Positions 5,912 through 12,719 of a stretch of 12,719 nt of DNA are shown piece after piece. Location of the stretch: assembly GCA_022712075.1 (NCBI GenBank), contig JALAHE010000247.1, positions 1 through 12,719 on the forward strand, given 5' to 3'. The DNA is from Galactobacter sp. GTDB lineage: Bacteria; Actinomycetota; Actinomycetes; Actinomycetales; Micrococcaceae. Under the pieces are notes generated by a model that had not been told where the DNA came from, ran no database searches, and worked only from the letters and a program-made list of their open reading frames with translations. The translations under genes were made by a program, and so were the position numbers. The first letter of the stretch is position 1, and each line of letters begins with the position of its first letter.

Positions 5912-7327
5912 CTAGGACTCGAGGAGCCGCTTCCCCAGGTAGCCGCCAGCCTCGTTGATCCCCGGCGGGATCACGAAGAGCCCGGAGCCGGTGTGCCGGA
6001 CGTACTCCTGCATGAGGTCCTGCTTGGAGATGAGGTTTTGGATCGGCACATAGTGCGTGCGCGGGTCAACGACGAAGGCGATGAAGAACAGCCCGGCATC
6101 GAGGCGGCCCAGGCCGTCGCTGCCGTCGGTGTAGTTGTAGCCGCGGCGCAGCATCTGGGCCCCGCCGTGGCGCGTGGGGTGCGAGAGCGCCACGTGCGAG
6201 TTGGTATCGATGAGGAGCCCGTCCGCACCCTTCTTCGCGAAATCGGGCTCGGTGAACTCCTCGCCGCCGGAGAGCGGGGCGCCGGAGGCCTTGGTGCGCC
6301 CCACGACGAGCTGCTGCTCGCCCAGGTTCTGGCGGTCCCACGTCTCGATCGTCATGCGGATGCGCCGGGCCACCATGAAGCTGCCACCGTTGGCCCAGGC
6401 GCTCTCGCCCTCCAGGCCGGAGATCCACACGTGCTCGTCCACGACCTGGGTGTCCTCGGCCTTCACATTGGCCGTGCCGTCCTTGAAGCCGAAGAGATTG
6501 CGTGGCGTGGCCTGCGACTTCGACGTGGAGGCCGTGCGCCCGAAGCCGATCTGGGACCAACGCACGCTCGCGCGGCCGAAGCCGATGCGCGAGAGGTTGC
6601 GGATGGCGTGGACGGCGACCTGGGGATCGTCGGCGCACGCCTGCACCACGAGGTCTCCCCCGGAGCGCGCCTCCTCGAGCGCATCGCCCGGGAAGTGCGG
6701 CAGCTCGATGAGCCCCTCGGGCAGCTTGGCCTTCAGCCCAAAACGGTCATTGCCGTCGGCGTCCACGAACAGGCTGCGGCCGAAGCCGACGGTGACGGTG
6801 AGGTTGCCAGCCGTGAGCCCCACGGCCTCGCCCGTGTCCTCGGGAGGGGCGAGCAGATCGTCGCCGCCCGCGCCCGCGGAACCACCGATGGGCAGCCCGC
6901 GCGTCATGTAGCCGATCGCGCTCGAGAAGTCCTTCATGAGCTCGATCAGCTCGTCAAGGCTCTCGGTCGTGACGTCGAAGGCCGCCACGTGCATGCGGTC
7001 CTGGGCAGGGGTCACGATGCCGGCCTGGTGCTCGCCCATGAACTCGACGATCCCCGTGGCCGGAGCGGTGCTCGCGGCCGGTTGGGCACCCGCCGCTGAA
7101 CCGCGGCTCAGGCCCACGGCGACGCCGCCGAGCACGGCGCCCACGGCACCGCCGCCCAGGGTGCCGAGCAGGCCCCGGCGCGAGACGCGCGAAGAGCGCG
7201 CTCCTTCCTCGGCACGCGCCGACGGCGCGGCGCCCTCCTGGGGCACCGCACCGTCGTCCGCCGCCCCGGGAAGGTGCGCCGCGTCGTCGTGCATGCGACC
7301 GTCCTGGCCGCCTTCCCGTTCGTTCAC
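5912..7327 (-). CDS. efeB: EfeB, Tat-exported DyP-type haem peroxidase
   Basis: A 471-residue dye-decolorising (DyP) peroxidase of the EfeUOB system. It acts outside the membrane, where it is thought to help deliver iron to EfeO/EfeU, by iron oxidation or by taking iron from haem. A Tat signal, SRRGLLG (R50-R51), is followed by a Gly/Ala/Val hydrophobic stretch, with cleavage likely near residue 80. DyP motifs: GFKDG (280-284, catalytic D283), NSHVALSHP (H378, the expected proximal haem ligand) and LRRGYNY (393-399). The start codon is GTG at 7327, with AAGGA 6 bases upstream and 21 bases after the efeO stop. A later ATG (residue 12) is an alternative. The segment before the twin Arg is unusually long (about 48 residues, acidic). 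It is the last gene of the operon. Confidence 0.93.
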   Translation of the reverse strand: MNEREGGQDGRMHDDAAHLPGAADDGAVPQEGAAPSARAEEGARSSRVSRRGLLGTLGGGAVGAVLGGVAVGLSRGSAAGAQPAASTAPATGIVEFMGEHQAGIVTPAQDRMHVAAFDVTTESLDELIELMKDFSSAIGYMTRGLPIGGSAGAGGDDLLAPPEDTGEAVGLTAGNLTVTVGFGRSLFVDADGNDRFGLKAKLPEGLIELPHFPGDALEEARSGGDLVVQACADDPQVAVHAIRNLSRIGFGRASVRWSQIGFGRTASTSKSQATPRNLFGFKDGTANVKAEDTQVVDEHVWISGLEGESAWANGGSFMVARRIRMTIETWDRQNLGEQQLVVGRTKASGAPLSGGEEFTEPDFAKKGADGLLIDTNSHVALSHPTRHGGAQMLRRGYNYTDGSDGLGRLDAGLFFIAFVVDPRTHYVPIQNLISKQDLMQEYVRHTGSGLFVIPPGINEAGGYLGKRLLES

Positions 7328-7348
7328 TGCCTGTCCTTGCTTGAGGTG

Positions 7349-8530
7349 CTACTTGACCTTGGCCGCGGCCTTGGTCAGCTGCGAGAGCGGCTCGGCCAGG
7401 GCGTTGACCGAGTCAGCGAGGCCCTTGATCTCGTCCTTGCTCAGCTCGGTGTAGAGCTTGAAGCCGTCGCCCGACTTCTGGGCGTCGAGGAGCTTCTGGA
7501 CCGCGGCAAAGCGCTCCGTCAGCGTGGAGGCGAGCTGCTCGTCGCCGGAATCCTTCAGCAACGGCTGCAGGGTCTCGAAGGCCACCTTGGCGCCTTCCAG
7601 GTTGGCCTGGAAGTCCCAGAGGTCCGTGTGCGAGTACAGCTCCTCTTCGCCCGTGATCTTACCGGTGGCCACCTCGTCCATGAGACCCACGGCACCCTGG
7701 CCAATGGCCTCGATGGTGAGCTTGAAGTCATCGGCGCGCACGGACTCGTAGAGCTCCTTGGTCTTCTTCACGAGGAAGTCCGCGACCTTCTGGCGGCCGG
7801 CGGCGTCCAGCTTGGTGTAGCCCTCGGAGCCCCACAGGTCCTCCTCGGCGCGGTGCCAGCCGGTGAAGGCCTGCCCGGCCTCGAGGTCCGCCTTGCGGAA
7901 GTCGAGCTCGGGGTCCAGATCGCCGAAGGACTCGGCGACGGGCTCCACGCGCTCGTAGTAGGCGCGGGCCGTCGGGTAGAGGGCCTTGGCCTTCTCCACA
8001 TCGCCCTCGGCGAAGGCCTTGGCGAACTCCTCGGTGGCGGGCAGCAGCTGCTGCACCTGGCCCCGCACGTAGGCCGTGTACTGCTCAACTGCGGTCTTCT
8101 GCAGAGCGGCACGGTCGGCGGCAACCGTCTCCTTGGTGGTGGCCTCGGTGACGGTGAAGCCCTGGCGCAGGCCGGCGCCGACCTGGCCGGGGACGCACGC
8201 CACGAGGTACTCGCCCGGCTCGTCGACGCGCACGGTGAGCTCGCGGGTGGTGCCCGAGCCGATGTTCTCCAGCTCGCCCAGGATGCGCAGGCCGTCGGCC
8301 GCGAGCACCTCGAACTCGTTGGACTTCTGGCCGTTGTTCGTGATCTTGAAGGTCAGCTGGCCAGCCGGGGCCGTGGAGGTACCCACGGCGCACTCGGTGT
8401 CGCTCTCGGTGACCGTGATGACGCCGTCGCCCGAGGCGGAGGCGGTCTTGGTGTTGTCGGTGCAACCGGTGAGCAGGAGCGCCGCGACGGAAAGGACGCC
8501 GAGCGGGGCGAGGAGGTGCTGCTTCTTCAC
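7349..8530 (-). CDS. efeO: EfeO, iron-uptake lipoprotein (cupredoxin plus M75 domain)
   Basis: A 393-residue extracytoplasmic iron-binding component of EfeUOB. The signal peptide MKKQHLLAPLGVLSVAALLLTGC has lipobox LTGC (C23), so it is membrane-anchored, as expected for a Gram-positive. Residues about 33-130 form the cupredoxin-like domain. Residues about 140-390 form the helical imelysin-like (peptidase M75) domain, with the metal-binding HxxE motif in FTGWHRAEEDLW (H226, E229). The start is GTG at 8530, with AGGA about 8 bases upstream; the frame is open back to 8833, but that part lies inside efeU. efeU ends 62 bases upstream, and the gap carries a GC dyad (8552-8570). Confidence 0.94.
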   Translation of the reverse strand: MKKQHLLAPLGVLSVAALLLTGCTDNTKTASASGDGVITVTESDTECAVGTSTAPAGQLTFKITNNGQKSNEFEVLAADGLRILGELENIGSGTTRELTVRVDEPGEYLVACVPGQVGAGLRQGFTVTEATTKETVAADRAALQKTAVEQYTAYVRGQVQQLLPATEEFAKAFAEGDVEKAKALYPTARAYYERVEPVAESFGDLDPELDFRKADLEAGQAFTGWHRAEEDLWGSEGYTKLDAAGRQKVADFLVKKTKELYESVRADDFKLTIEAIGQGAVGLMDEVATGKITGEEELYSHTDLWDFQANLEGAKVAFETLQPLLKDSGDEQLASTLTERFAAVQKLLDAQKSGDGFKLYTELSKDEIKGLADSVNALAEPLSQLTKAAAKVK

Positions 8531-8551
8531 GCTGAAATTCCTATCGGTGGG

Positions 8552-8570
8552 CGCGGGCCAGTGGCCCGCG
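8552..8570 (-). other. Intra-operon dyad between efeU and efeO
   Basis: CGCGGGCCA-G-TGGCCCGCG (8552-8570) is an exact 9-base dyad in the 62-base gap. In the transcript it would form a hairpin after the efeU stop and about 10 bases before the efeO SD. It could stabilise the efeU message 3' end or adjust the EfeU:EfeO ratio; this is inference. Confidence 0.5.
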
Positions 8571-8592
8571 GGTGCGAGAAAGGGGAAGGGGT

Positions 8593-9501
8593 TCAGGCCG
8601 CGACGGACGCTGCCGGGGTGGCCTCGGTGGACGCCTGCGCGGCGGCCTTGGCCGCGGCGCGCTCCTTGCGGCCGGCGATGATCTGGCGGTGACGCCAGAT
8701 GCAGATCGGCAGCATGACGGCGAGGTAGAGCAGCCACGCGCCGAAGGCGAGCTTCGACATGGCGGGGGTGAGCTGGAAGATCGCCTTGACGATCGCGATG
8801 CCGATGCCGTTGGGGTCCACGGTGAGCGCCCACGCTGAGACGTCGAACGCGTAGTCATGGATGCCCGGCAGGAAGCTCGCCTCCTGGAGATCGGTGATCG
8901 CGTAGGCAAAGACGCCGGCCGCCACAAAGACCAGGAAGTACGTGGTCCACGTGAAGAAGGAGGAGAGGTTGAGCTTCACGGCGCCGCGATTCAGGAGCAC
9001 GCCAAGGACCACGGCGGTCAGGATGCCGAGCACGGCACCGAGCGTGGCGACGCCCGTTCCGCCCCCGCCCACATTGGCGTTGGCCCACACGAAGAGCGCG
9101 GTCTCCAGGCCCTCGCGGCCCACCGACACGGCGCCAAGGATGACGAGCGCCCAACCGGCGCCGGACGAGCGGCCCGCCGCCGAATCCACCTTGGACTTGA
9201 GTTCGGCGGAGATGTTGTGGGAGGCCTTGCCCATCCAGAAGATCATCCAGGTCACGAAGCCCACCGCGATGAGCGAGAGCCCGCCGCCGATGGCCTCCTG
9301 CGCCTGGAAGGTCAGGCCGCGGGGGCCGAACGTCAGCAGGGCGCCGAAGCCAATGGAGACGAGGATCGCGAGACCGATGCCGGTCCAGACGCGGGGCTTC
9401 AGGTGGGCGCGGCCGGTCTTGCCGAGGTACGCCATGAGAACGACCACCACGAGGGCGGCTTCGAGCCCCTCGCGCAGACCAATGATGTAGTTTCCCAGCA
9501 C
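8593..9501 (-). CDS. efeU: EfeU, Ftr1-type iron permease
   Basis: A 302-residue integral membrane protein with about seven hydrophobic segments, homologous to the yeast high-affinity iron permease Ftr1. The two REXXE iron-translocation motifs are intact: REGLE at 10-14 in the first membrane segment and REGLE at 129-133 in the fourth. The charged C-terminal tail (RHRQIIAGRKERAAAKAAAQ) should be cytosolic. The start is GTG at 9501; no later start would keep the first REGLE. The SD is weak (TAGG about 9-10 bases away). It is the first gene of efeU-efeO-efeB and carries the promoter and iron-box-like site just upstream. Confidence 0.94.
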   Translation of the reverse strand: MLGNYIIGLREGLEAALVVVVLMAYLGKTGRAHLKPRVWTGIGLAILVSIGFGALLTFGPRGLTFQAQEAIGGGLSLIAVGFVTWMIFWMGKASHNISAELKSKVDSAAGRSSGAGWALVILGAVSVGREGLETALFVWANANVGGGGTGVATLGAVLGILTAVVLGVLLNRGAVKLNLSSFFTWTTYFLVFVAAGVFAYAITDLQEASFLPGIHDYAFDVSAWALTVDPNGIGIAIVKAIFQLTPAMSKLAFGAWLLYLAVMLPICIWRHRQIIAGRKERAAAKAAAQASTEATPAASVAA

Positions 9502-9533
9502 CGACCGGACCTACCCTTGCAGACGGCGGTTGG

Positions 9534-9559
9534 CCTACCAAGGTAGACCTACCTAATTA
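9534..9559 (-). promoter_or_regulatory. Iron-box-like operator (DtxR/IdeR type)
   Basis: Two overlapping dyads: CTACC-AA-GGTAG (9535-9546) and AGGTAG-AC-CTACCT (9541-9554). The best 19-base reading, 9538-9556 (CCAAGGTAGACCTACCTAA), matches 12 of 19 positions of the DtxR/IdeR consensus TTAGGTTAGGCTAACCTAA. A third CCTACC lies at 9510-9515. The site lies across and just after the predicted transcription start, where an iron-loaded repressor would act. The match is moderate, but the gene content supports it. Confidence 0.55.
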
Positions 9560-9565
9560 AGACAT

Positions 9566-9594
9566 ACGTTATTTGCGCTATTGGCGCGAGGTAA
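9566..9594 (-). promoter_or_regulatory. Promoter of efeUOB
   Basis: On the - strand, TTACCT (9594-9589), a 17-base spacer and TAACGT (9571-9566). It lies in the one clearly AT-rich island of the window (about 9554-9582). The predicted start of transcription is near 9559, against the iron-box-like dyad. The -35 is poor. Confidence 0.5.
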
Positions 9595-9682
9595 AGCGTA
9601 CGCCCGTAGCGAAGGTTTGACCGCATCGAATTCCCCCAGCCAGCACAAAGACATCTCCGTCGCCTCCGCCCGGGCGCACGCA

Positions 9683-9724
9683 AGCGGCGCCGTCCGGCGC
9701 GCGTCTGAGCCGGACGGCGCCGCT
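9683..9724 (-). terminator. Terminator of htpX
   Basis: The perfect 16-base arms 9683-9698 (AGCGGCGCCGTCCGGC) and 9709-9724 have a 10-base loop, 63 bases after the htpX stop. No T-run. The rest of the 286-base gap between efeU and htpX (9502-9787) holds only the efe promoter region and no gene that I can support. Confidence 0.7.
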
Positions 9725-9787
9725 GAGAACGCTCTCTGGATTCACCTCACGCCAGGCCGCCCCGGGGCCCAACGTGAGCAAGACCAC

Positions 9788-10672
9788 TCAGCCCCAGGGG
9801 GCTCCCATCTTGTCCGCCTGGCCGCGCAGGCGCTGGATGCGCTCCTCCATGGGCGGGTGGGTGCTGAAGAGCTTGCCGATGTTGCGGAAGGGATTCTCGA
9901 TCATCATGTGAGCGGTGTTCTCGAGGCGCTGGTCCTTGGGCAGCGGATCCGCCTGGATGCCGCCGGAGATCTTGTTCAGCGCCGAGGCCAGGGCGGCCGG
10001 ATCCCCCGTGAGGGCCGCGCCGTCCTGGTCCGCGTCGTACTCGCGCGTGCGGGACACGGCCATCTGGATCACCGAGGCCGCAAGCGGCGCAAGGATCGAG
10101 ATGGCGATGAGCGCGAGCGGGTTCACGTTGCGGCGCCCGTTCTCGTCCGTGCCACCGCCGAAGAACATGAGCATCTGCGCGATCGACGTGATGACGCCGG
10201 CCAGCGCGGCCGCCACCGAGGAGGTGAGGATGTCGCGGTTGTAGACGTGCATGAGCTCGTGGCCGAGCACGCCGCGCAGCTCGCGCTCGTTGAGCAGCTG
10301 CAGGATGCCCTCGGTGCAGCACACGGCCGCGTGCTGCGGGTTGCGTCCCGTCGCGAAGGCGTTGGGGCTCGAGGTGGGGCTCACGTAGAGGCGCGGCATG
10401 GGCTGGCCCGCGCGCTGCGAGAGCTCGCTCACGATCGCGTACATGGCCGGCTGCTGCTCCGGCGTGACCTCGTAGGCCTGCATGGAACGGATCGCGATCT
10501 TGTCGGAGTTCCAGTAGCCATAGGCCGTGGTGCCGACGCCGATCAGCGCGAAGATCCAGAGCGGGGCGGAGCTGCGGGTGCCGGCCGAGATGAGGCCACC
10601 GATCGCCAGCAGGAGGGCGAACATGCCGCCGAGCAGCGCGGCGGTCTTGGCTCCGTTGAAGTGTGTGTGCAC
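9788..10672 (-). CDS. htpX: HtpX-type membrane zinc protease (M48)
   Basis: A 294-residue membrane metalloprotease for quality control of damaged membrane proteins. There are two N-terminal membrane segments (about 11-30 and 37-53), then the zinc motif HELMH (H138, H142) preceded by RELRGVLG. The third ligand is E211 in SRTREYDADQDGA, and there are two further hydrophobic stretches (about 152-172 and 186-206). The conserved PNAFATGR block and the C-terminal STHPPMEERI are present, and the length is typical of HtpX. The start is GTG at 10672 (VHTHF), with GGGAAG just upstream. It is a single-gene unit. A possible -10, TAGGCT, lies at 10736-10731, without a clear -35. A symbol of htpX or heat-shock control is not proved by the sequence, but the family is clear. 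Confidence 0.94.
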   Translation of the reverse strand: MHTHFNGAKTAALLGGMFALLLAIGGLISAGTRSSAPLWIFALIGVGTTAYGYWNSDKIAIRSMQAYEVTPEQQPAMYAIVSELSQRAGQPMPRLYVSPTSSPNAFATGRNPQHAAVCCTEGILQLLNERELRGVLGHELMHVYNRDILTSSVAAALAGVITSIAQMLMFFGGGTDENGRRNVNPLALIAISILAPLAASVIQMAVSRTREYDADQDGAALTGDPAALASALNKISGGIQADPLPKDQRLENTAHMMIENPFRNIGKLFSTHPPMEERIQRLRGQADKMGAPWG

Positions 10673-10860
10673 GTTGCTTCCCGTGGGTTGTGGGCGCCCC
10701 GCCGGGGTTCGGGGCTCACCTCGTCAAACGAGCCTAGCCGCGCCGAGGTTCCGGCGGGCGGCTTTTCGCGGACGGCACGACGGCGTGTGGTGACGTTTGG
10801 CTGGCGCGGCCGGCCCGTGCCGGGCTCGGGAACGCGGGGCGCCGCGCGGGGCGCGCGAGG

Positions 10861-12174
10861 CTACGGCTCGGGGTGTCGCGCGTCGTAGCGCAGGAACCCG
10901 GGCTGCCACTTCATGAGGGCGGCGGCCCCGATCACGCAGAGCGCCCCGCCGACCAGGAGGGTCATGGCCTCGCCGCCGGCGTGGGCGGCAAAGCCGGCGC
11001 CGAAGACGCCCGCCCAGGCCACGGCGACGACGCCGGCCAGGGCGTCGCCGAAGCGTGGCCCTCCGGCCACGACCACGGTGAAGACTCCCTGCAGGCGACC
11101 GCGCAGGTGATCCGGCGTGGCCGATTGCAGGATCGTGGTGCGGAAGACCGCAGAGATCGTGTCAACGAGGCCGGCCGCCGCCATGCACACCACGGCGAGG
11201 ACGAGGAAGGGGACGTTGGCAGCGCCGTCCGCGCCTGGACGCGAGAAGAGCACCACCGCGCCGAGCGCCAGGATGCTGATGCCCCAGCCCGTCACCGAGA
11301 GGTAGACGGCCCGCCCCTGGCGCACCACCGAGCCGAGCGGGCCGGAGAAGAAACCGCCAAGGAACGAGCCGATGGCCACGCCCGCCATGAGGATGCCCAC
11401 CGTAGTGGTGCCACCGCCGATCGCCAGCGCACCCACGGCCGGCATGAGGGCGCGGGGCGCGGCCAGGATCATGGCGCACAGGTCGATGAGGAAGGTCATG
11501 CGGACGTTGGGGCGGGTGCCGAGGAAGCGGAAGCCGTCGACGACGGCCTTGATCCCCGGGACGCCCTTGCGCTCCTGCGGCGGCATGGCCGGCAGGCGCC
11601 ACACGGAGTACACGGAGGCGGCAAACGTCAGGACGTCGAGCGAGTAGGTCCAGGCGTAGCCCACGGAGGCGACGAGCGCGCCGCCGAGCACGGGCGCGAC
11701 CATCATGGCCACGGAGCCCAGCGTCATGTTGAGGGCGTTGGCCGCCGGGAGCAGCTTCTCCCCCACGAGCGCCGGGATGATCGCCCCGCGCGTTGGCATG
11801 TTGATGCCGGAGGCCCCGGAGTGGATGGCCGTGAGCACGTACAGCACCCACACCTGATGCATGCCTGCCCAGGCATGGGCGCAGATGAGGATGCTCGTGG
11901 CCCACAGCACGAGCGTCGACGCGAGGGCCACCTTGCGCCGGTCGAAGGCGTCGGCGATGGCCCCGCCGTAGAGGCCCGTGATGATGAGCGGCACGAGCGC
12001 CACGAGCCCGAGCGCCCCCACCGCCGCCGAGGAGCGCGTGAGATCAAAGACCTCGAGCGAGACGGCCATGAGGGTGACCTGCGTGCCGATGACAGACAGC
12101 GAGTTGCCGATGAAGAGCCGCCGGTACGCGGGAGAGACCTTCAGCGGGGTGATGTCTGCGAGCAGGCGGGGCAT
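10861..12174 (-). CDS. MFS transporter, EntS-like exporter family
   Basis: A 437-residue membrane protein with the pattern of a 12-helix major facilitator. Motif A lies between helices 2 and 3 as GGAIADAFDRRK (70-81). A central cytosolic loop follows helix 6 (PPQERKGVPGIKAVVDGFRFL). The second half ends DHLRGRLQGVFTVVVAGGPRFGDALAG, typical of the MFS_3/EntS branch. That branch includes siderophore (enterobactin) and drug exporters. The substrate is unknown, and no siderophore genes are in the window, so iron export or uptake should not be assumed from the nearby efe operon. The ATG at 12174 has no SD; the -10 hexamer is so close that the message is probably leaderless. Confidence 0.88.
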   Translation of the reverse strand: MPRLLADITPLKVSPAYRRLFIGNSLSVIGTQVTLMAVSLEVFDLTRSSAAVGALGLVALVPLIITGLYGGAIADAFDRRKVALASTLVLWATSILICAHAWAGMHQVWVLYVLTAIHSGASGINMPTRGAIIPALVGEKLLPAANALNMTLGSVAMMVAPVLGGALVASVGYAWTYSLDVLTFAASVYSVWRLPAMPPQERKGVPGIKAVVDGFRFLGTRPNVRMTFLIDLCAMILAAPRALMPAVGALAIGGGTTTVGILMAGVAIGSFLGGFFSGPLGSVVRQGRAVYLSVTGWGISILALGAVVLFSRPGADGAANVPFLVLAVVCMAAAGLVDTISAVFRTTILQSATPDHLRGRLQGVFTVVVAGGPRFGDALAGVVAVAWAGVFGAGFAAHAGGEAMTLLVGGALCVIGAAALMKWQPGFLRYDARHPEP

Positions 12175-12181
12175 TTACGTG

Positions 12182-12187
12182 AGTCTA
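12182..12187 (-). promoter_or_regulatory. -10 of the MFS gene, leaderless start
   Basis: TAGACT on the - strand (12187-12182) is followed by 7 bases and then the ATG at 12174, so transcription would begin at or next to the start codon. No SD lies in between. No good -35 is seen: that region is the tail of the upstream terminator. Confidence 0.55.
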
Positions 12188-12200
12188 GGGGACAAGCGAA

Positions 12201-12243
12201 ACGGGCCCGACGACGCGTGGTGACCACGCGGCGTCGGGCCCGT
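12201..12243 (-). terminator. Terminator of the FprA-like gene
   Basis: The 12-base outer arms ACGGGCCCGACG (12201-12212) and 12232-12243, one mismatch, then the 8-base inner arms CGCGTGGT (12214-12221) and ACCACGCG (12223-12230). On the - strand the tail is TTTCGCTTGT. It follows the reductase stop by 14 bases. Confidence 0.8.
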
Positions 12244-12257
12244 TGGGGCGTGAGGGC

Positions 12258-12719
12258 TTAGGCGACCGGCAGCTCGGCCGAGCGGGCCACCTTGACCATG
12301 TCCTCGCGCGGGACGACCTTGACGCGCTCGCGCTGCACGGGGCCGGACTCCGAGGCGGCGGCGCCGAGGCCCTTCTCGTGCTCGTCGAGGGCAAGCCAGC
12401 CCTCCCATGTGGTGAACTCGATGCCGCGCTCGTTGAGCAGCTCGATGAGCGCGTCCTCGTTGGGGTGCGCGGCGGGCTTGAGCTCGGCGTGGTCCTCCAG
12501 AAGGTGACCGATCGTCTCGAGAGCGTCGCCCTTGGTGTGGCCGATCAGGCCCACCGGGCCGCGCTTGATCCAGCCGGTGGTGTAGAGGCCCGGGATGACC
12601 TCGCCGGCAGCGTCCAGCACGCGGCCGCCCGTGTTGGGGATGACGCCGCGCTTGGCGTCGAAGCCCACCTCGGGGATCTCGGTGCCGAAGTAGCCGATGG
12701 CGCGGTACACGGCCTGGAC
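12258..12719 (-). CDS. fprA: FprA-like ferredoxin/NADP reductase, C-terminal part
   Basis: The frame is open to the window edge, so the N-terminal FAD and NADP domains are missing (only 153 codons seen). The visible part starts VQAVYRAIGYFG and carries the C-terminal FAD-binding block of glutathione-reductase-type ferredoxin-NADP reductases: GRVLD, PGLYTTGWIKRGPVGLIGHTKGDALET. This block is highly typical of actinobacterial FprA and related adrenodoxin-reductase-like enzymes, which pass electrons between NADPH and ferredoxin. A C-terminal extension follows (WEGWLALDEHEKGLGAAA, then KVVPREDMVKVAR). It ends in TAA and is followed by a strong terminator. Confidence 0.82.
   Translation of the reverse strand, partial: VQAVYRAIGYFGTEIPEVGFDAKRGVIPNTGGRVLDAAGEVIPGLYTTGWIKRGPVGLIGHTKGDALETIGHLLEDHAELKPAAHPNEDALIELLNERGIEFTTWEGWLALDEHEKGLGAAASESGPVQRERVKVVPREDMVKVARSAELPVA

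Noticed and set aside
8531..8833. An N-terminal extension of efeO
   Set aside because: It lies inside efeU in another frame, and would bury the signal peptide and lipobox.
10873..12261. A 462-codon + strand open frame opposite the MFS gene, and similar long antisense frames at 7274-8692 and 5831-7099
   Set aside because: These are Arg/Gly/His/Ala-rich translations with no domain, mirroring genes with clear families on the - strand. High GC leaves antisense frames free of stops.
1..12719. CRISPR array, insertion sequence, prophage or attachment site beside the tRNA
   Set aside because: No spaced direct repeats, transposase, integrase or tRNA 3'-end duplication was seen. The tRNA is followed directly by its terminator.

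Overview
The window is high-GC DNA with strong G/C third-position codon bias, GTG starts on several genes, TAGGCT/TAGACT-type -10 hexamers, and an FprA-type reductase, an EfeUOB iron system and a YajQ protein. This fits an actinobacterium, most likely of the order Micrococcales. The genus cannot be fixed from the sequence alone. Nothing looks like a phage, an insertion sequence or a CRISPR array. It reads as ordinary chromosome, with most genes closed off by long GC-rich hairpins.

Layout. (1) 1-936, + strand: the C-terminal part of a thiamine-diphosphate (ThDP) enzyme of the acetolactate-synthase type. The first 70 bases are a perfect reverse complement of 93-162 and look like a fold-back artefact. 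(2) 1022-2392, - strand: a DadA-type FAD amino-acid/amine oxidoreductase whose promoter is buried in a 38-base operator-like dyad. (3) 2506-3672, - strand: a stand-alone RtcB-family RNA ligase. (4) 3815-4267, - strand: tRNA-Tyr(GUA) with a clear terminator, then a compact unit not attributable to any known gene. That unit has a promoter, a leader hairpin, a Shine-Dalgarno (SD) sequence, a 44-codon ORF starting with GTG, and a terminator. (5) 4441-4929, + strand: yajQ, convergent with (6) a 211-residue lipoprotein, 5056-5691, - strand. (7) 9501-5912, - strand: the efeU-efeO-efeB ferrous-iron uptake operon, with an iron-box-like dyad at its promoter. (8) 9788-10672, - strand: the membrane protease HtpX. 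(9) 10861-12174, - strand: a major facilitator superfamily (MFS) exporter that appears to be transcribed without a leader. (10) 12258-12719, - strand: the C-terminal part of an FprA-like ferredoxin/NADP reductase.

How the genes work together. The only clear multi-gene pathway is EfeUOB: the Ftr1-type permease EfeU, the lipid-anchored periplasmic-type EfeO, and the Tat-exported haem peroxidase EfeB. The other genes look like single-gene transcription units. The best candidates for something undescribed are the 44-codon unit beside tRNA-Tyr and rtcB, and the operator in front of the FAD oxidoreductase.

Coordinates and motifs were read by eye. Promoters, operators and hairpins are inferences from sequence pattern. 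No homology search was run.
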